Below are positions 1 through 8,696 of a stretch of 64,000 nucleotides of DNA, piece after piece (the first letter of the stretch is position 1; each line of letters starts with the position of its first letter). The stretch comes from CAJQGY01 sp905478015 (GTDB lineage Bacteria > Pseudomonadota > Gammaproteobacteria > Magnimaribacterales > D2472): positions 186,001-250,000 of the forward strand of contig CALSPZ010000001.1 in NCBI GenBank assembly GCA_943788365.1. The letters run 5' to 3'. The notes beneath the pieces were generated by a model. The model did no database searches, was not told the origin of the DNA, and saw only the letters and a program-made list of their open reading frames with translations. The position numbers were made by a program, and so were the translations under genes.

Positions 1-696
1 ATCAAGATTATCGCGCAAGCTGTTGATAGGGAATTCATTCAACTCATTTATGAAATAGCTGTTAACTCTTATTCGAAGTTCAGCATCCACCCAAATCCCA
101 AAGAAGCATTAGAGATTTGTTTACTAAGAATGTTAGCCTTCAATCCATTGGCAAGTATTCATGATAAATCAAAATTAATAAACGAAAGTTTGAAGGAAAA
201 AAAAAAATTAAATAAACCTCTTAGCAATCAAAAAAAAGACCTATCAACTAAATCTAGCAAAGTCTCTATTGAACAAAAAGTTGAGAAAAGTCCATCTACA
301 AATAACCTTTTAAAAATAGAATCTAATCAAGATTGGATATCTTTCTTTAGGACACTTAAAATGAGTGTTTTTGTAAAAAATTATTATGGAAATTTTATTT
401 TTATTAAAATAGAAAATAATGAAATATATTTAGGAGGAGATCTTAAAAAATATCAGATACCTCCAAATGTAGAAAAAGAATTCGAAAATATATGTTCCGA
501 AGCTTTTAAAGTAAATATGAAAATTAAACTAGAGCACTCTAATATTAATGACGGACCATTACAGCAAGAAGAGCAAGAAAATATAGCCAAGCAGTCAAAT
601 GCAGAAGATAGCATCAATAATAATGACTCGATTAAAAATTTTATGACAAAATTCGATGCAACTTTAAAAGAAAAATCTATTAAACCAGTTAACTAA
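1..696 (+). CDS. dnaX: DNA polymerase III subunit tau/gamma, 3' part (gene runs off the left edge)
   Basis: The clamp-loader ATPase subunit of the replicative polymerase; only the last 231 residues are visible and the frame is open from base 1. The start of the visible part reads as the end of the helical collar (domain III), ending in the typical LLRMLAFNP. It is followed by a Lys/Ser/Asn-rich linker (about residues 57-105) and a C-terminal domain beginning near QDWISFF, as in the tau part that contacts the alpha subunit. The linker contains an 11-base A run (197-207) that may allow slippage to a shorter gamma product. recR begins one base after the stop, so the two are co-transcribed; the ybaB gene usually found between them is absent. 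Identification rests on the collar motif and the recR context. Confidence 0.88.
   Translation: MKIIAQAVDREFIQLIYEIAVNSYSKFSIHPNPKEALEICLLRMLAFNPLASIHDKSKLINESLKEKKKLNKPLSNQKKDLSTKSSKVSIEQKVEKSPSTNNLLKIESNQDWISFFRTLKMSVFVKNYYGNFIFIKIENNEIYLGGDLKKYQIPPNVEKEFENICSEAFKVNMKIKLEHSNINDGPLQQEEQENIAKQSNAEDSINNNDSIKNFMTKFDATLKEKSIKPVN
197..215 (+). other. Candidate dnaX slippage/frameshift site (A11 run with stops in both other frames)
   Basis: Eleven consecutive A residues (197-207) lie in the dnaX linker just after the collar domain. Reading with one A fewer gives a TAA at 209-211; one A more, or a -1 ribosomal shift, gives a TAA at 213-215. Both alternative frames thus end within a few codons, which would yield a tau-less gamma form. 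Known precedents are the A9 transcriptional slippage site of Thermus dnaX and the A-AAA-AAG site of E. coli. Use of the site here is inferred. Confidence 0.5.
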
Positions 697-697
697 T

Positions 698-1294
698 ATG
701 CAAACTGATCTACTAAATGATTTAATAAATTCCCTAACTATTCTTCCGGGTGTGGGTAAGAAATCTGCACAAAGAATGGCATTATATCTTTTAGATAAAA
801 ACAAAGACGGCGCATCTTTGCTTTCAAAAACTCTTCAAGATGCAGTAAATAGTATAGATAGGTGTAAGAGATGCAGAATGCTAACTTCAAATGAATATTG
901 CAAAGTTTGTTCAGATACATCTAGGGATAAACATAGCATTTGTGTAATTGAAAACCCTTCAGATATGCTAGCTATTGAATCCACAGGTGGTTTTCGTGGT
1001 AAGTACTTTGTATTGCTTGGAAGACTGTCTCCAATTGACGGAATTGGTCCAGAAGATCTTGGAATAGATCAGCTTTTAAACTTAATCACAAAAGAGGATA
1101 TCAAAGAAATAATTCTGGCTACAAGCTCTACAGTGGAAGGAGATGCAACTGCAATATTCATTAAAGATCATATTAAAGATAGAAAGGTTTCTAGAATTTC
1201 ATATGGTATACCCATTGGTGGAGAGCTAGAATATGTTGATGGAAATACTATTGCGAGAGCAATTCAAGGGAGAACAGAGATAAATGTCGATTAA
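698..1294 (+). CDS. recR: Recombination mediator protein RecR
   Basis: RecR works with RecO and RecF to load RecA onto SSB-coated gaps. At 198 residues it has the usual family length. Visible features are the N-terminal helix-hairpin-helix LPGVGKKSAQRMA (residues 16-28), a four-cysteine zinc finger (C56, C59, C68, C71), and a Toprim domain starting at SICVIENPSDMLAIEST (about residue 80). It starts one base after the dnaX stop and overlaps dcd by 11 bases, so the three probably form one transcription unit. The identification is secure. Confidence 0.96.
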   Translation: MQTDLLNDLINSLTILPGVGKKSAQRMALYLLDKNKDGASLLSKTLQDAVNSIDRCKRCRMLTSNEYCKVCSDTSRDKHSICVIENPSDMLAIESTGGFRGKYFVLLGRLSPIDGIGPEDLGIDQLLNLITKEDIKEIILATSSTVEGDATAIFIKDHIKDRKVSRISYGIPIGGELEYVDGNTIARAIQGRTEINVD

Positions 1295-1853
1295 ATCAGA
1301 TAAATGGATAAAAGAAATGTCCATTGCAAATGGAATGATAAAGCCTTTTTCCGAGAATCAGGTTAGATTAGATTCAGATGGTAATAAACTTATATCTTAT
1401 GGTGTATCAAGTTTTGGTTATGACGTAAGGTGTTCAAATGAGTTTAAGGTGTTCACAAATATTAATTCAGCTGTAGTTGATCCAAAAAACTTTGATGCTA
1501 ATAGTTTTGTTGATGTTAAATCTGACGTTTGTGTTATTCCACCTAACTCTTTTGCATTAGCAAGAACCATTGAATACTTTAAAATACCTAGAAAAGTTTT
1601 AACCATATGCCTTGGGAAATCTACTTATGCAAGATGTGGAATCATTGTAAATGTAACGCCTCTAGAGCCCGAGTGGGAAGGTCACGTAACACTTGAGTTT
1701 TCTAATACCACAAACCTTCCAGCTAAGATTTATGCTGGAGAGGGCGTTGCTCAAATGATATTCCTAGAATCTGATGAAGATTGTGAAGTTAGTTATAAGG
1801 ATAGAGGTGGGAAGTATCAAGGCCAAACAGGCGTTACGCTACCCAAGACTTAG
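1284..1853 (+). CDS. dcd: dCTP deaminase
   Basis: Deaminates dCTP to dUTP, feeding thymidylate synthesis. The 189-residue product begins MSIKSDKWI, as many gammaproteobacterial Dcd proteins do, which supports the upstream start despite the 11-base overlap with recR. The signature GKSTYARCGIIVNVTPLEPE (about residues 111-130) and the following WEGHVTLEFSN carry the conserved Ser/Arg and Glu of the active site. This is the GKSTYARCG subclass, not the E. coli-like SSLARLG one. Its end overlaps the convergent DUF3108 gene by 15 bases. Confidence 0.95.
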   Translation: MSIKSDKWIKEMSIANGMIKPFSENQVRLDSDGNKLISYGVSSFGYDVRCSNEFKVFTNINSAVVDPKNFDANSFVDVKSDVCVIPPNSFALARTIEYFKIPRKVLTICLGKSTYARCGIIVNVTPLEPEWEGHVTLEFSNTTNLPAKIYAGEGVAQMIFLESDEDCEVSYKDRGGKYQGQTGVTLPKT

Positions 1854-2520
1854 AATCTTTTCTAGAGTTAAGGTGTTTGTTCTTTTAGGACTTACATCTT
1901 TTATTTTTACAAACATGTAATTCAGCTCTTTGGCCATTAGATAAGTAGTTTTTCTATCTTCATCTTCCCTTATTCTTGTTAGCTCAATACATGAATACTC
2001 ATCTTCTCCAACTAGGCACTTCTTATCTTCAGACGTTACTGTATAAAAGTTATCTTCAACTTCTCCATTTTTTATCTCTAATAAATTTAGATTAAAACTT
2101 TTAAGACCTTTAAGGATATTTATTCTAATTTGCACCTGAGCATTTAAAGGGTCAAGCACTTCATATTGAGGACTTTTTACAGACCATTCATCTCTCCCCA
2201 ATGAGCTCATCAAGCCCAGCTCTTTATCAATCAATACCTCTTGATCTCTGTTCACAAAACCTGGTTTAACATTAATTACATAACTCTTTCGTCGAAACTG
2301 TATCGGCGTCAATATTAAAATTTGTTTCAAAATAGAGTCTTGCTAATGTACTTTTGGCCTTAAAAGATAGTGATGAAATGCCATCCTCGTTTATGGTTAA
2401 TACTCTCTTACCCTTGAGATTAATTTCAGATGATTTGAATCTATACTCAGCTTCATAGTTTTCAATGCTATATGTATTTATTGAAATAAATATAAAGAAA
2501 AATAAATAATTAAATTTCAT
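1839..2520 (-). pseudogene. DUF3108-like exported protein, interrupted by a single-base frameshift
   Basis: Two overlapping minus-strand reading frames together make one protein. The first, from the ATG at 2520, has a signal peptide (MKFNYLFFFIFISINTYS) and continues to ETNFNIDADTV; the second supplies the rest, resuming at RRKSYVINVKPGFVNRDQEV. The break lies near 2291-2300, where removing one base from the AAA at 2295-2297 (TTT on the coding strand) would restore a protein of about 227 residues. The family resemblance is recognised from the overall pattern and from its position after purN. It overlaps the purN stop by 11 bases. It may be a true pseudogene, a sequencing or assembly error, or a recoded gene; these cannot be separated here. 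Confidence 0.6.
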
Positions 2521-3163
2521 AATTTTTTTGAATTGAACCATTTATTACATCCAGGTTTTTAAATACAACATTATTTGATTTTACATCTAAATATATTGTA
2601 CCTATACATATATATTGTATGACAAGAGGGAGCATTAAATGTTCAATCTTATGAATCTTTTCTTCTAGCAACTCTTTATCTTTAATTTCTCCAACATTAA
2701 AATTTCCTTGAGCTATTAATGGCCCAGCATCAAGCTCGGATGATACATAATGTATTGATATACCATGTTTTTCATCATTATTATCTATAACTTTTTGATG
2801 GGTATGCAAGCCTGGGTATAGAGGAAGCAGAGAGGGATGGATATTAATTATTTTACCATTGAAATAATCTGTAATTTTTGAAGTTAATATTCTCATAAAT
2901 CCAGCTAAAACAATTAAATCAGGAGCCAATATAGCTAGCTTTTTTAATAAAGCATCATCAAAAGCTTGACGATTTTCATAATCAAGATGGTTGATAGTAA
3001 TAGTATTTATATTCTCTTTTTGAGCTCTTTTTAAACCAAAAGCTTCAATATTATTAGAAATAACCCCTACAATTCTTCCATTAATATTTCCATTATTAAT
3101 ACTATCAATTATTGCTTGAAGGTTTGAACCATTTCCAGAAAGCAAAACCACTATTCTCTTCAT
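2510..3163 (-). CDS. purN: Phosphoribosylglycinamide formyltransferase (GART)
   Basis: Transfers a formyl group from 10-formyl-THF to GAR, the third step of purine synthesis. The 217-residue protein starts MKRIVVLLSGNGSNLQAII, the phosphate-binding beginning of PurN. It has the catalytic N107 and H109 in INIHPSLLPLYPGLHTHQ and D145 in SSELDAGPLI. It lies 15 bases after purM on the same strand, so the two form a purMN operon, with the interrupted DUF3108 gene as third member. folD elsewhere in the window makes the one-carbon donor. Confidence 0.96.
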   Translation of the reverse strand: MKRIVVLLSGNGSNLQAIIDSINNGNINGRIVGVISNNIEAFGLKRAQKENINTITINHLDYENRQAFDDALLKKLAILAPDLIVLAGFMRILTSKITDYFNGKIINIHPSLLPLYPGLHTHQKVIDNNDEKHGISIHYVSSELDAGPLIAQGNFNVGEIKDKELLEEKIHKIEHLMLPLVIQYICIGTIYLDVKSNNVVFKNLDVINGSIQKNYEI

Positions 3164-3178
3164 ATATTCTTCTAAATT

Positions 3179-4207
3179 TTATTCAAAGGAGATTTGAGTT
3201 TCAGAATTTATTTCAACACATCCAATTTCATAATTATTATAACCATGATCACTTATCAATGACCTAATAGATGAAGCATCACTTCCATTCACGATTAATA
3301 CCATTCCAATTCCACAGTTAAAGATTCTAAACATATCTTTTTCTTTGATATTTCCATTATCTTTCAACCACTTAAATTCCTTTGGAAAATCCCATGATTC
3401 TTTTAGGATTCTAACTGAAAGATTCTTAGGAATTGCTCTAGGAAGATTTTCAGTTAAGCCACCACCAGTTATGTGACTCATTCCTTTAATTGCATAATTT
3501 TTTATTAGGTCTTTAATTAAATTTGGATACAGATGAGTGGGCTTTAAAAATAATTCAACCATTCTATCCTTTTCGTCTTCTGAGCAATCACTATGTTCTA
3601 AAACTTTTCTTATAAGGGAATAGCCGTTTGAATGAGCCCCATTAGACTCGATTCCAATAAGAACGTCACCATCTTTAATATCTGTACCCTTAATTATTTT
3701 ATCTTCATCAACACAGCCAACCGAAAAGCCAGCTAAATCAAAGTTATTATCAATATAGTGACCGGGCATCTCTGCTGTTTCACCCCCTAAAAGAGCGCAA
3801 CCTGAATCTTTACATGCTCTTGCTATACTGCCAATTATCAGCGAGGCTTCGTTAACATTTAATTTAGATGTTGCGAAGTAATCTAAAAAAAACAATGGTT
3901 GTGCGCCGCACGTAACTAAATCATTTACACACATTGCAACTAAATCTTGCCCTATATTTTCTAATTTATTATATTGTTGAGCTAGCGCAACTTTAGTTCC
4001 AACTCCATCTGTACAGGCAACCAAAACTGGATTATTAAAGTCTTTATTTAATTTATACATCCCTGCAAAACCACCAATACTTCCTAAAACATTTTCTCCT
4101 TGTGTCAGCGCAACATCACCTTTAATTAGTTCAATTAAATTATTACCAGCAGTAATATCAACCCCTGCAGATTTATATGGATCATTATCTATATTTTCTT
4201 TTGTCAT
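3179..4207 (-). CDS. purM: Phosphoribosylformylglycinamidine cyclo-ligase (AIR synthetase)
   Basis: ATP-dependent ring closure of FGAM to AIR in purine synthesis. The 342-residue length and landmarks are typical: YKSAGVDITAGNNLIELI near the N terminus, ACTDGVGTKVALAQQ, MCVNDLVTCGAQPLFFLDYF, GGETAEMPGHY and the C-terminal-domain motif HITGGGLTENLPRAIP. It is the first gene of the purMN unit. Only 17 bases separate it from the divergent DUF2066 gene, so the promoters of the two must overlap coding sequence. Confidence 0.97.
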   Translation of the reverse strand: MTKENIDNDPYKSAGVDITAGNNLIELIKGDVALTQGENVLGSIGGFAGMYKLNKDFNNPVLVACTDGVGTKVALAQQYNKLENIGQDLVAMCVNDLVTCGAQPLFFLDYFATSKLNVNEASLIIGSIARACKDSGCALLGGETAEMPGHYIDNNFDLAGFSVGCVDEDKIIKGTDIKDGDVLIGIESNGAHSNGYSLIRKVLEHSDCSEDEKDRMVELFLKPTHLYPNLIKDLIKNYAIKGMSHITGGGLTENLPRAIPKNLSVRILKESWDFPKEFKWLKDNGNIKEKDMFRIFNCGIGMVLIVNGSDASSIRSLISDHGYNNYEIGCVEINSETQISFE

Positions 4208-4224
4208 TTAGAATACCTATTGTG

Positions 4225-5253
4225 ATGAATTATTTTAACAACAACATTAATTATATATTTCTTTTAATAATTATCTTTTCTAATTACTCCTTTGGAAAGG
4301 AGTTTGATAAAATTTTTGAAATTAATCACGAGATTAAGAGCGGTGAAAGTATTGATAAATCTCTAAATCAGTCATTTGATAAGATGATTTATAGACTGAG
4401 CGGTTCAACCAAACCATCTAATATTTGGAAAATAATTAATGCTGGTAATTCACGCAAAGATTTTATTGTAAAATATACTGTTAAGGATTACAGAGGTAAG
4501 CCTCATGTCTCTTCTGAATTCAATCAAGCCCTTCTTGAACAAACTTTTCGTAAATTAAATATACCAATTATTGGCAAATCAAGACCTGTTTATATGGTTT
4601 TATTAGAAATTGACAATGGTTTAAGCAATCCATATTTTGTTTCTGATATCTCAACGAATGAAATGGATGAACATTTACAAAATAAAATTGCTAAATTTTC
4701 TTCAAGTAGGGGAGTCTATATAGATTTACCAACATTTGATTTGAGAGATGCCGAAAACCTCTTTTCATATAATTACTTAATTGATCCAAATAAGTACCTT
4801 GAATCAAAATATGATTACGATCATTTGATTAATATTAAGGCAACTAAAGTTGGTATTAATGAGTGGAACTTGAGCGGAGACCTTGAAGAAACCCTTATAA
4901 CAGAGAATTTCAATAAAGATTTTTCAATTAAATTTTTTGATATGCTTGATTCTAAAGTTTCCTATTTTTTGAAATTAATTAGTATCTCATATGAAACTAA
5001 CAACATTTATAATATTAAAATTGAAGGTATCAATAATGCTAATGAGTATGAAAGGGTAAAAGAGTTGCTAAATAAAATAATTGGTATTAATGGTATAAAA
5101 GTTAACAAGTTTTCATCCAAAACCTTATATTGCCAAGTTAATTTTTATGGCCAATTTCAAACTCTCATTAAAGTGATCGAAGAAAATACATTTCTCAATT
5201 TAATAGAAACTAATGATACCTCTAACAATATCCATATAAAATATAAGTCATGA
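4225..5253 (+). CDS. DUF2066 family exported protein
   Basis: A 342-residue protein of unknown function. It matches the DUF2066 family by its N-terminal region (YRLSGSTKPSNIW, then VKYTVKDYRGKP and a PVYMVLLEI strand) and by its place between purM and hda, as in other Gammaproteobacteria. I chose the ATG at 4225 because it gives a clean signal peptide (MNYFNNNINYIFLLIIIF...YSFG); an upstream ATG at 4177 would run into purM. Its stop overlaps the next start in an ATGA arrangement, indicating translational coupling to the phosphatidyltransferase. No enzymatic motif is seen. Confidence 0.75.
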   Translation: MNYFNNNINYIFLLIIIFSNYSFGKEFDKIFEINHEIKSGESIDKSLNQSFDKMIYRLSGSTKPSNIWKIINAGNSRKDFIVKYTVKDYRGKPHVSSEFNQALLEQTFRKLNIPIIGKSRPVYMVLLEIDNGLSNPYFVSDISTNEMDEHLQNKIAKFSSSRGVYIDLPTFDLRDAENLFSYNYLIDPNKYLESKYDYDHLINIKATKVGINEWNLSGDLEETLITENFNKDFSIKFFDMLDSKVSYFLKLISISYETNNIYNIKIEGINNANEYERVKELLNKIIGINGIKVNKFSSKTLYCQVNFYGQFQTLIKVIEENTFLNLIETNDTSNNIHIKYKS

Positions 5254-5801
5254 GCAGATACTTTATATTTATTCCAAACTTCCTATCCATTGTAAGAATT
5301 GGTTTGGTGTACCCAATTTTAAATAATATTAATAATGCAGATTTCATTCAAAGCTTAATATTTTTTGCTCTAGCTTCAATAACTGATGCGCTGGATGGAT
5401 TTTTGGCCAGAAGAATGTCTTGGCAAACAGATTTAGGTAAAATTTTAGATCCAGTAGCTGATAAAATTCTTTTATCAGGCTCCATATTTATATTGTGGAT
5501 TAATGACCTTCTACCTTTTTATGTATTCTTTATATTACTGGCTAGAGACGTGATAATTCTTTTGGGCGCCTCTATTCACATGACAATTATAGAGACTGGG
5601 ACACCCTTACCAAATTTAATTGGAAAGGCAACAACAGTTTTTCAAGTAATTTATATTATTTTAATTTTAGTATTTAAAAGTTTTTCTTACGAAGCAAATC
5701 TCGACTGGTTAGGTTTTACCGTTTCAGCTTTAACTCTAATAAGTTTATATATATATGCTCAGACATGGTTTAGGGTGCTTAAAAAGAACCATAATGACTA
5801 A
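5250..5801 (+). CDS. CDP-alcohol phosphatidyltransferase, probably phosphatidylglycerophosphate synthase-like
   Basis: An integral membrane enzyme that transfers a phosphatidyl group from CDP-diacylglycerol to an alcohol. The complete signature D-x2-DG-x2-AR-x8-G-x3-D-x3-D is present: D46, D49, G50, A53, R54, G63, D67 and D71. The 183-residue length and several hydrophobic segments fit PgsA-type enzymes. Glycerol-3-phosphate is the likely acceptor, but the sequence alone does not exclude another alcohol. It sits between the DUF2066 gene (4-base overlap) and hda (8-base overlap), a compact unit of envelope and replication-control genes. Confidence 0.88.
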   Translation: MSRYFIFIPNFLSIVRIGLVYPILNNINNADFIQSLIFFALASITDALDGFLARRMSWQTDLGKILDPVADKILLSGSIFILWINDLLPFYVFFILLARDVIILLGASIHMTIIETGTPLPNLIGKATTVFQVIYIILILVFKSFSYEANLDWLGFTVSALTLISLYIYAQTWFRVLKKNHND

Positions 5802-6477
5802 CCCTAAACAGTTAACATTTCCTTGGGAGAAGAATTTTAAAGCATCATTTGATGGCTTCTTTTGTGATGATAAGAATATTGATCTAATAGATAACTTAAA
5901 AGCAGATAAGGGCGATGATATGTTCATCTATGGACCTTCAAACATTGGAAAAACTTACTTACTACAAGCAGTGACTAGTTTTTATAGTGATTTGCAAAAA
6001 ACTCCATTATATATACCTCTATCTGAGGTTAAGAAGTATGACACTAGTATCATAGATGGCGCCTGCGAAGCGGATATAGTATGCGTTGATAGTATTGATG
6101 AGGTTGTTGGATTGATGGACTGGGAAGTTGGCTTATTTAATCTGATTAATGATGCTTCCCAAACTAGTTGTAGGCTAATCTTCTCAGCTTCTATTAATAT
6201 AGGAATGCTTAATTTTGTCCTACCCGATCTAGAGTCAAGGGTTAGAAAACTTAGTTCTTTTGAAATGTTCTCTGTGCAGAATAAAAATCTTAATCTTGCA
6301 CTCATGCATATTGCAAACTTTAGATCAATTAATCTTGGTGAAAGGGAGATTAACTACTTACTTTCGTATACAAAAAGAAATTTGTCTGACTTAGTTCGGA
6401 TAGTCGAGAGGCTTGACAGCCTCTCGATGGAACTTAAAAGAAAAATAACAATTCCTTTGATTAAAGATTTTCTATAG
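5794..6477 (+). CDS. hda: DnaA regulatory inactivator Hda
   Basis: A DnaA-like AAA+ protein that, bound to the sliding clamp, promotes hydrolysis of DnaA-ATP and so prevents re-initiation. The ATG at 5794 is preferred because it puts QLTFPW at residues 6-11, where Hda carries its clamp-binding motif; starts further upstream add residues foreign to the family. The nucleotide-binding loop GPSNIGKT is at residues 47-54, followed by a Walker-B-like IVCVDSID and a C-terminal lid region. The 227-residue length is usual. The 3' end overlaps the convergent sppA by 17 bases. Confidence 0.88.
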   Translation: MTNPKQLTFPWEKNFKASFDGFFCDDKNIDLIDNLKADKGDDMFIYGPSNIGKTYLLQAVTSFYSDLQKTPLYIPLSEVKKYDTSIIDGACEADIVCVDSIDEVVGLMDWEVGLFNLINDASQTSCRLIFSASINIGMLNFVLPDLESRVRKLSSFEMFSVQNKNLNLALMHIANFRSINLGEREINYLLSYTKRNLSDLVRIVERLDSLSMELKRKITIPLIKDFL

Positions 6478-8302
6478 CATCACATTCAAAACAATAAGCC
6501 ATAATATTTTCTTCTTCTGGATTAATAATTTTTGAATATTTAGATGATTTTTCTAATAATATTTTTAAGCTTGGATCAACTTTGACTTGATAGTCAATAT
6601 TCTTAAGTATTTCTTGCAAGAATAGATCAAGAGGATCAGCTTCTTTTTTATATGTTTTTACAGAATAATCTTCTATATCTGCCATATTAGCTGCTGAAAT
6701 TAAAGCATCTTCTAAATCACCTATTTTATCAACAAGACCTAACTCAAGAGCTTTAACACCTGACCAAATTCTTCCTCCAGCAATAGGGAGAACATCTACA
6801 TAGGCCATATCCCTATTTTCTGCTACTTTTGTCACAAACTTTTTATAAGTGTTATCTATACTCGATTGAATAATATCTTTCATATAGCCTGGCATAGCTT
6901 CTCTTGGATCCCACTCACCAGCTTTAGTTGAACTTACCCCATCAACTTTAATGCCTGCCCAATCATACAAACCATCCATAGTCGGTACAATTCCATACAC
7001 ACCAATTGAGCCGGTTAATGTATCTTCTTCAGCCCAAATTTCATCTGAGTTAGTAGTCACCCAAACACCACCAGATGCTGCCACATCTCCCATTGATGCA
7101 ACTATTGGCCTTCCTGTATTTTTAAACTCATTTAATGCATTTGTTATAAGTTCACTCGCCCACACATCACCACCAGGGCTATTTACTCTTAAAACCATTG
7201 CTTTTACATCTTCATCTTTTGTAGCAGATTGAATATTTTTTACTATAGTGTCTGACCCAGCAACATTTAATGCAGCTTCTCCAGTCATAATCGCCCCTTC
7301 AATATTAACAACAGCTATTTTATTGGGAGATTTATTTGTATCACTTTCCAGAATACTTAAATATTCATCAATAGAAATACTATCAGGGAATGCATAAATA
7401 TCTTCTTCATTATTAGGAAATTCTTCAAACATATAATTTCTTATTTCTTCTCTAGTTACAACCATATCAACTAAGCCTAAATTTAAGGCAACTTGAGCAG
7501 GTTCTGGCTCTTCAGTAAGCATTATATGAACATTATCACCATAGTTCTGAATTGTTCCCTCTGGTAATTGTCTACCTTCTTCCATCATAGAGGTCATCTT
7601 TTTCCACATTGGAACTGCAAATGCATTCCATGCAATTTTATCATTTTCACTCATTGAATCTCTTGTGTATGGCTCAGGTCCAGATTTAAAATCTCCAGCA
7701 GTAAAAACGTTGTAATTTAATTTTATATTTTTATAAAGATCAACGTAGTATTCCCTTTTTCTTGAAAATCCAAAGGCATCAACTCCACCATACTCATTAA
7801 CCAAAACTTCATTTGCTTGAGAACTTATTAGGTAGGCATTATTTCCATATCCTTCAGCGTATGCAATTACCCTTTTCCCACTATCTCTAATATTCTTAAC
7901 TGCCTCAGCTATTTTAAAAGCAGATGCCCAGTACATTCCCAGCTCGGAAACATTTATATAAACTGCACTTAAATCATCATCCGTTGCAGCAGCACCAAGA
8001 ACATCTAATAAATCCTGTAATTCATATTGCTTTGCTTCAGAACCTCCATTTAATAAATCTTCAATTGAAATGTTATTGCTGCCATAAACCTCAGCATCCA
8101 CAACTACTCCGATTGGCTTGAACCATAAAACCTTATTTTCGGCTGAAACCTCTTCAGAATCACCAAATGAAGCAAATATACCTCCAAGGAACGTGAAGGT
8201 GATTGCTATTAAAACTATAGCTGTTACACCATTGACAAGTATTTTTCTTGTCATAGCCAAGAAGCTATCTGCCTGTTTCCATATTGAATTTGATTTACTC
8301 AT
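6461..8302 (-). CDS. sppA: Signal peptide peptidase SppA (protease IV, long form)
   Basis: An inner-membrane serine protease that degrades cleaved signal peptides. The 613-residue two-repeat form is seen: an N-terminal membrane anchor (about residues 21-45), a first half carrying the catalytic lysine K206 in GDFKSGPEPYTRD, and a second half with the nucleophile S410 in GDVAASGGVW. A GGAG-type ribosome site precedes the ATG. The C terminus has a short cysteine-containing tail (YCFECD) after the protease domain. The gene is transcribed alone, convergent with hda. Confidence 0.95.
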   Translation of the reverse strand: MSKSNSIWKQADSFLAMTRKILVNGVTAIVLIAITFTFLGGIFASFGDSEEVSAENKVLWFKPIGVVVDAEVYGSNNISIEDLLNGGSEAKQYELQDLLDVLGAAATDDDLSAVYINVSELGMYWASAFKIAEAVKNIRDSGKRVIAYAEGYGNNAYLISSQANEVLVNEYGGVDAFGFSRKREYYVDLYKNIKLNYNVFTAGDFKSGPEPYTRDSMSENDKIAWNAFAVPMWKKMTSMMEEGRQLPEGTIQNYGDNVHIMLTEEPEPAQVALNLGLVDMVVTREEIRNYMFEEFPNNEEDIYAFPDSISIDEYLSILESDTNKSPNKIAVVNIEGAIMTGEAALNVAGSDTIVKNIQSATKDEDVKAMVLRVNSPGGDVWASELITNALNEFKNTGRPIVASMGDVAASGGVWVTTNSDEIWAEEDTLTGSIGVYGIVPTMDGLYDWAGIKVDGVSSTKAGEWDPREAMPGYMKDIIQSSIDNTYKKFVTKVAENRDMAYVDVLPIAGGRIWSGVKALELGLVDKIGDLEDALISAANMADIEDYSVKTYKKEADPLDLFLQEILKNIDYQVKVDPSLKILLEKSSKYSKIINPEEENIMAYCFECDAIENL

Positions 8303-8360
8303 TTATATCTCCATAAAATTGAAGTATGAATAATAATGTAACAGATTTAAAATGTAAAGG

Positions 8361-8696
8361 TTACTTTACACCATTGATTTTCTTGGGACCGAATAAACAA
8401 TGAATAAATAAATATATAATTAAAATTAATTCAATCACATCTAAATAGAATATTGCTATTCCAAAAACTCTTAAAGAAACAAAAAGAAAATATATTAGCA
8501 AAATAAAACAAAAAACTTGATAAGATTTTGATGAGTTTAATGCTGCTTTATATATAAATATGATTAAAGGGATAGACCATATTAAAAAAGTAATTAGAGA
8601 TATTCTTCCAGACATAAATATTAAAAATTTAGTTGCTATTAATAGTAATGTCAGACTAATTGTTATATTTCTATAACTATTTAAATTAAGACTCAT
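8361..8696 (-). CDS. DUF2069-like small membrane protein
   Basis: A 111-residue protein of almost continuous hydrophobic segments (four predicted by eye), without catalytic motifs. The DUF2069 assignment comes from its size and its position right after wrbA (ATG overlapping the wrbA stop by 4 bases), where DUF2069 members sit in Pseudomonas-type genomes, and from a late glutamate-containing helix (VIELILIIYLFIH). Function is unknown. The coupling suggests it is made together with the quinone oxidoreductase. Confidence 0.6.
   Translation of the reverse strand: MSLNLNSYRNITISLTLLLIATKFLIFMSGRISLITFLIWSIPLIIFIYKAALNSSKSYQVFCFILLIYFLFVSLRVFGIAIFYLDVIELILIIYLFIHCLFGPKKINGVK

Noticed and set aside
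230..237. A second A8 run in dnaX as another slippage site
   Set aside because: It is shorter and lies behind the A11 run; no reason to prefer it.
4177..4224. Upstream start of the DUF2066 gene at 4177
   Set aside because: It would overlap purM by 31 bases and put extra residues ahead of a good signal peptide that starts at 4225.
6951..7232. Plus-strand open frame of about 93 codons inside sppA
   Set aside because: Antisense to the catalytic half of a clear SppA gene, with no ribosome site or family resemblance.
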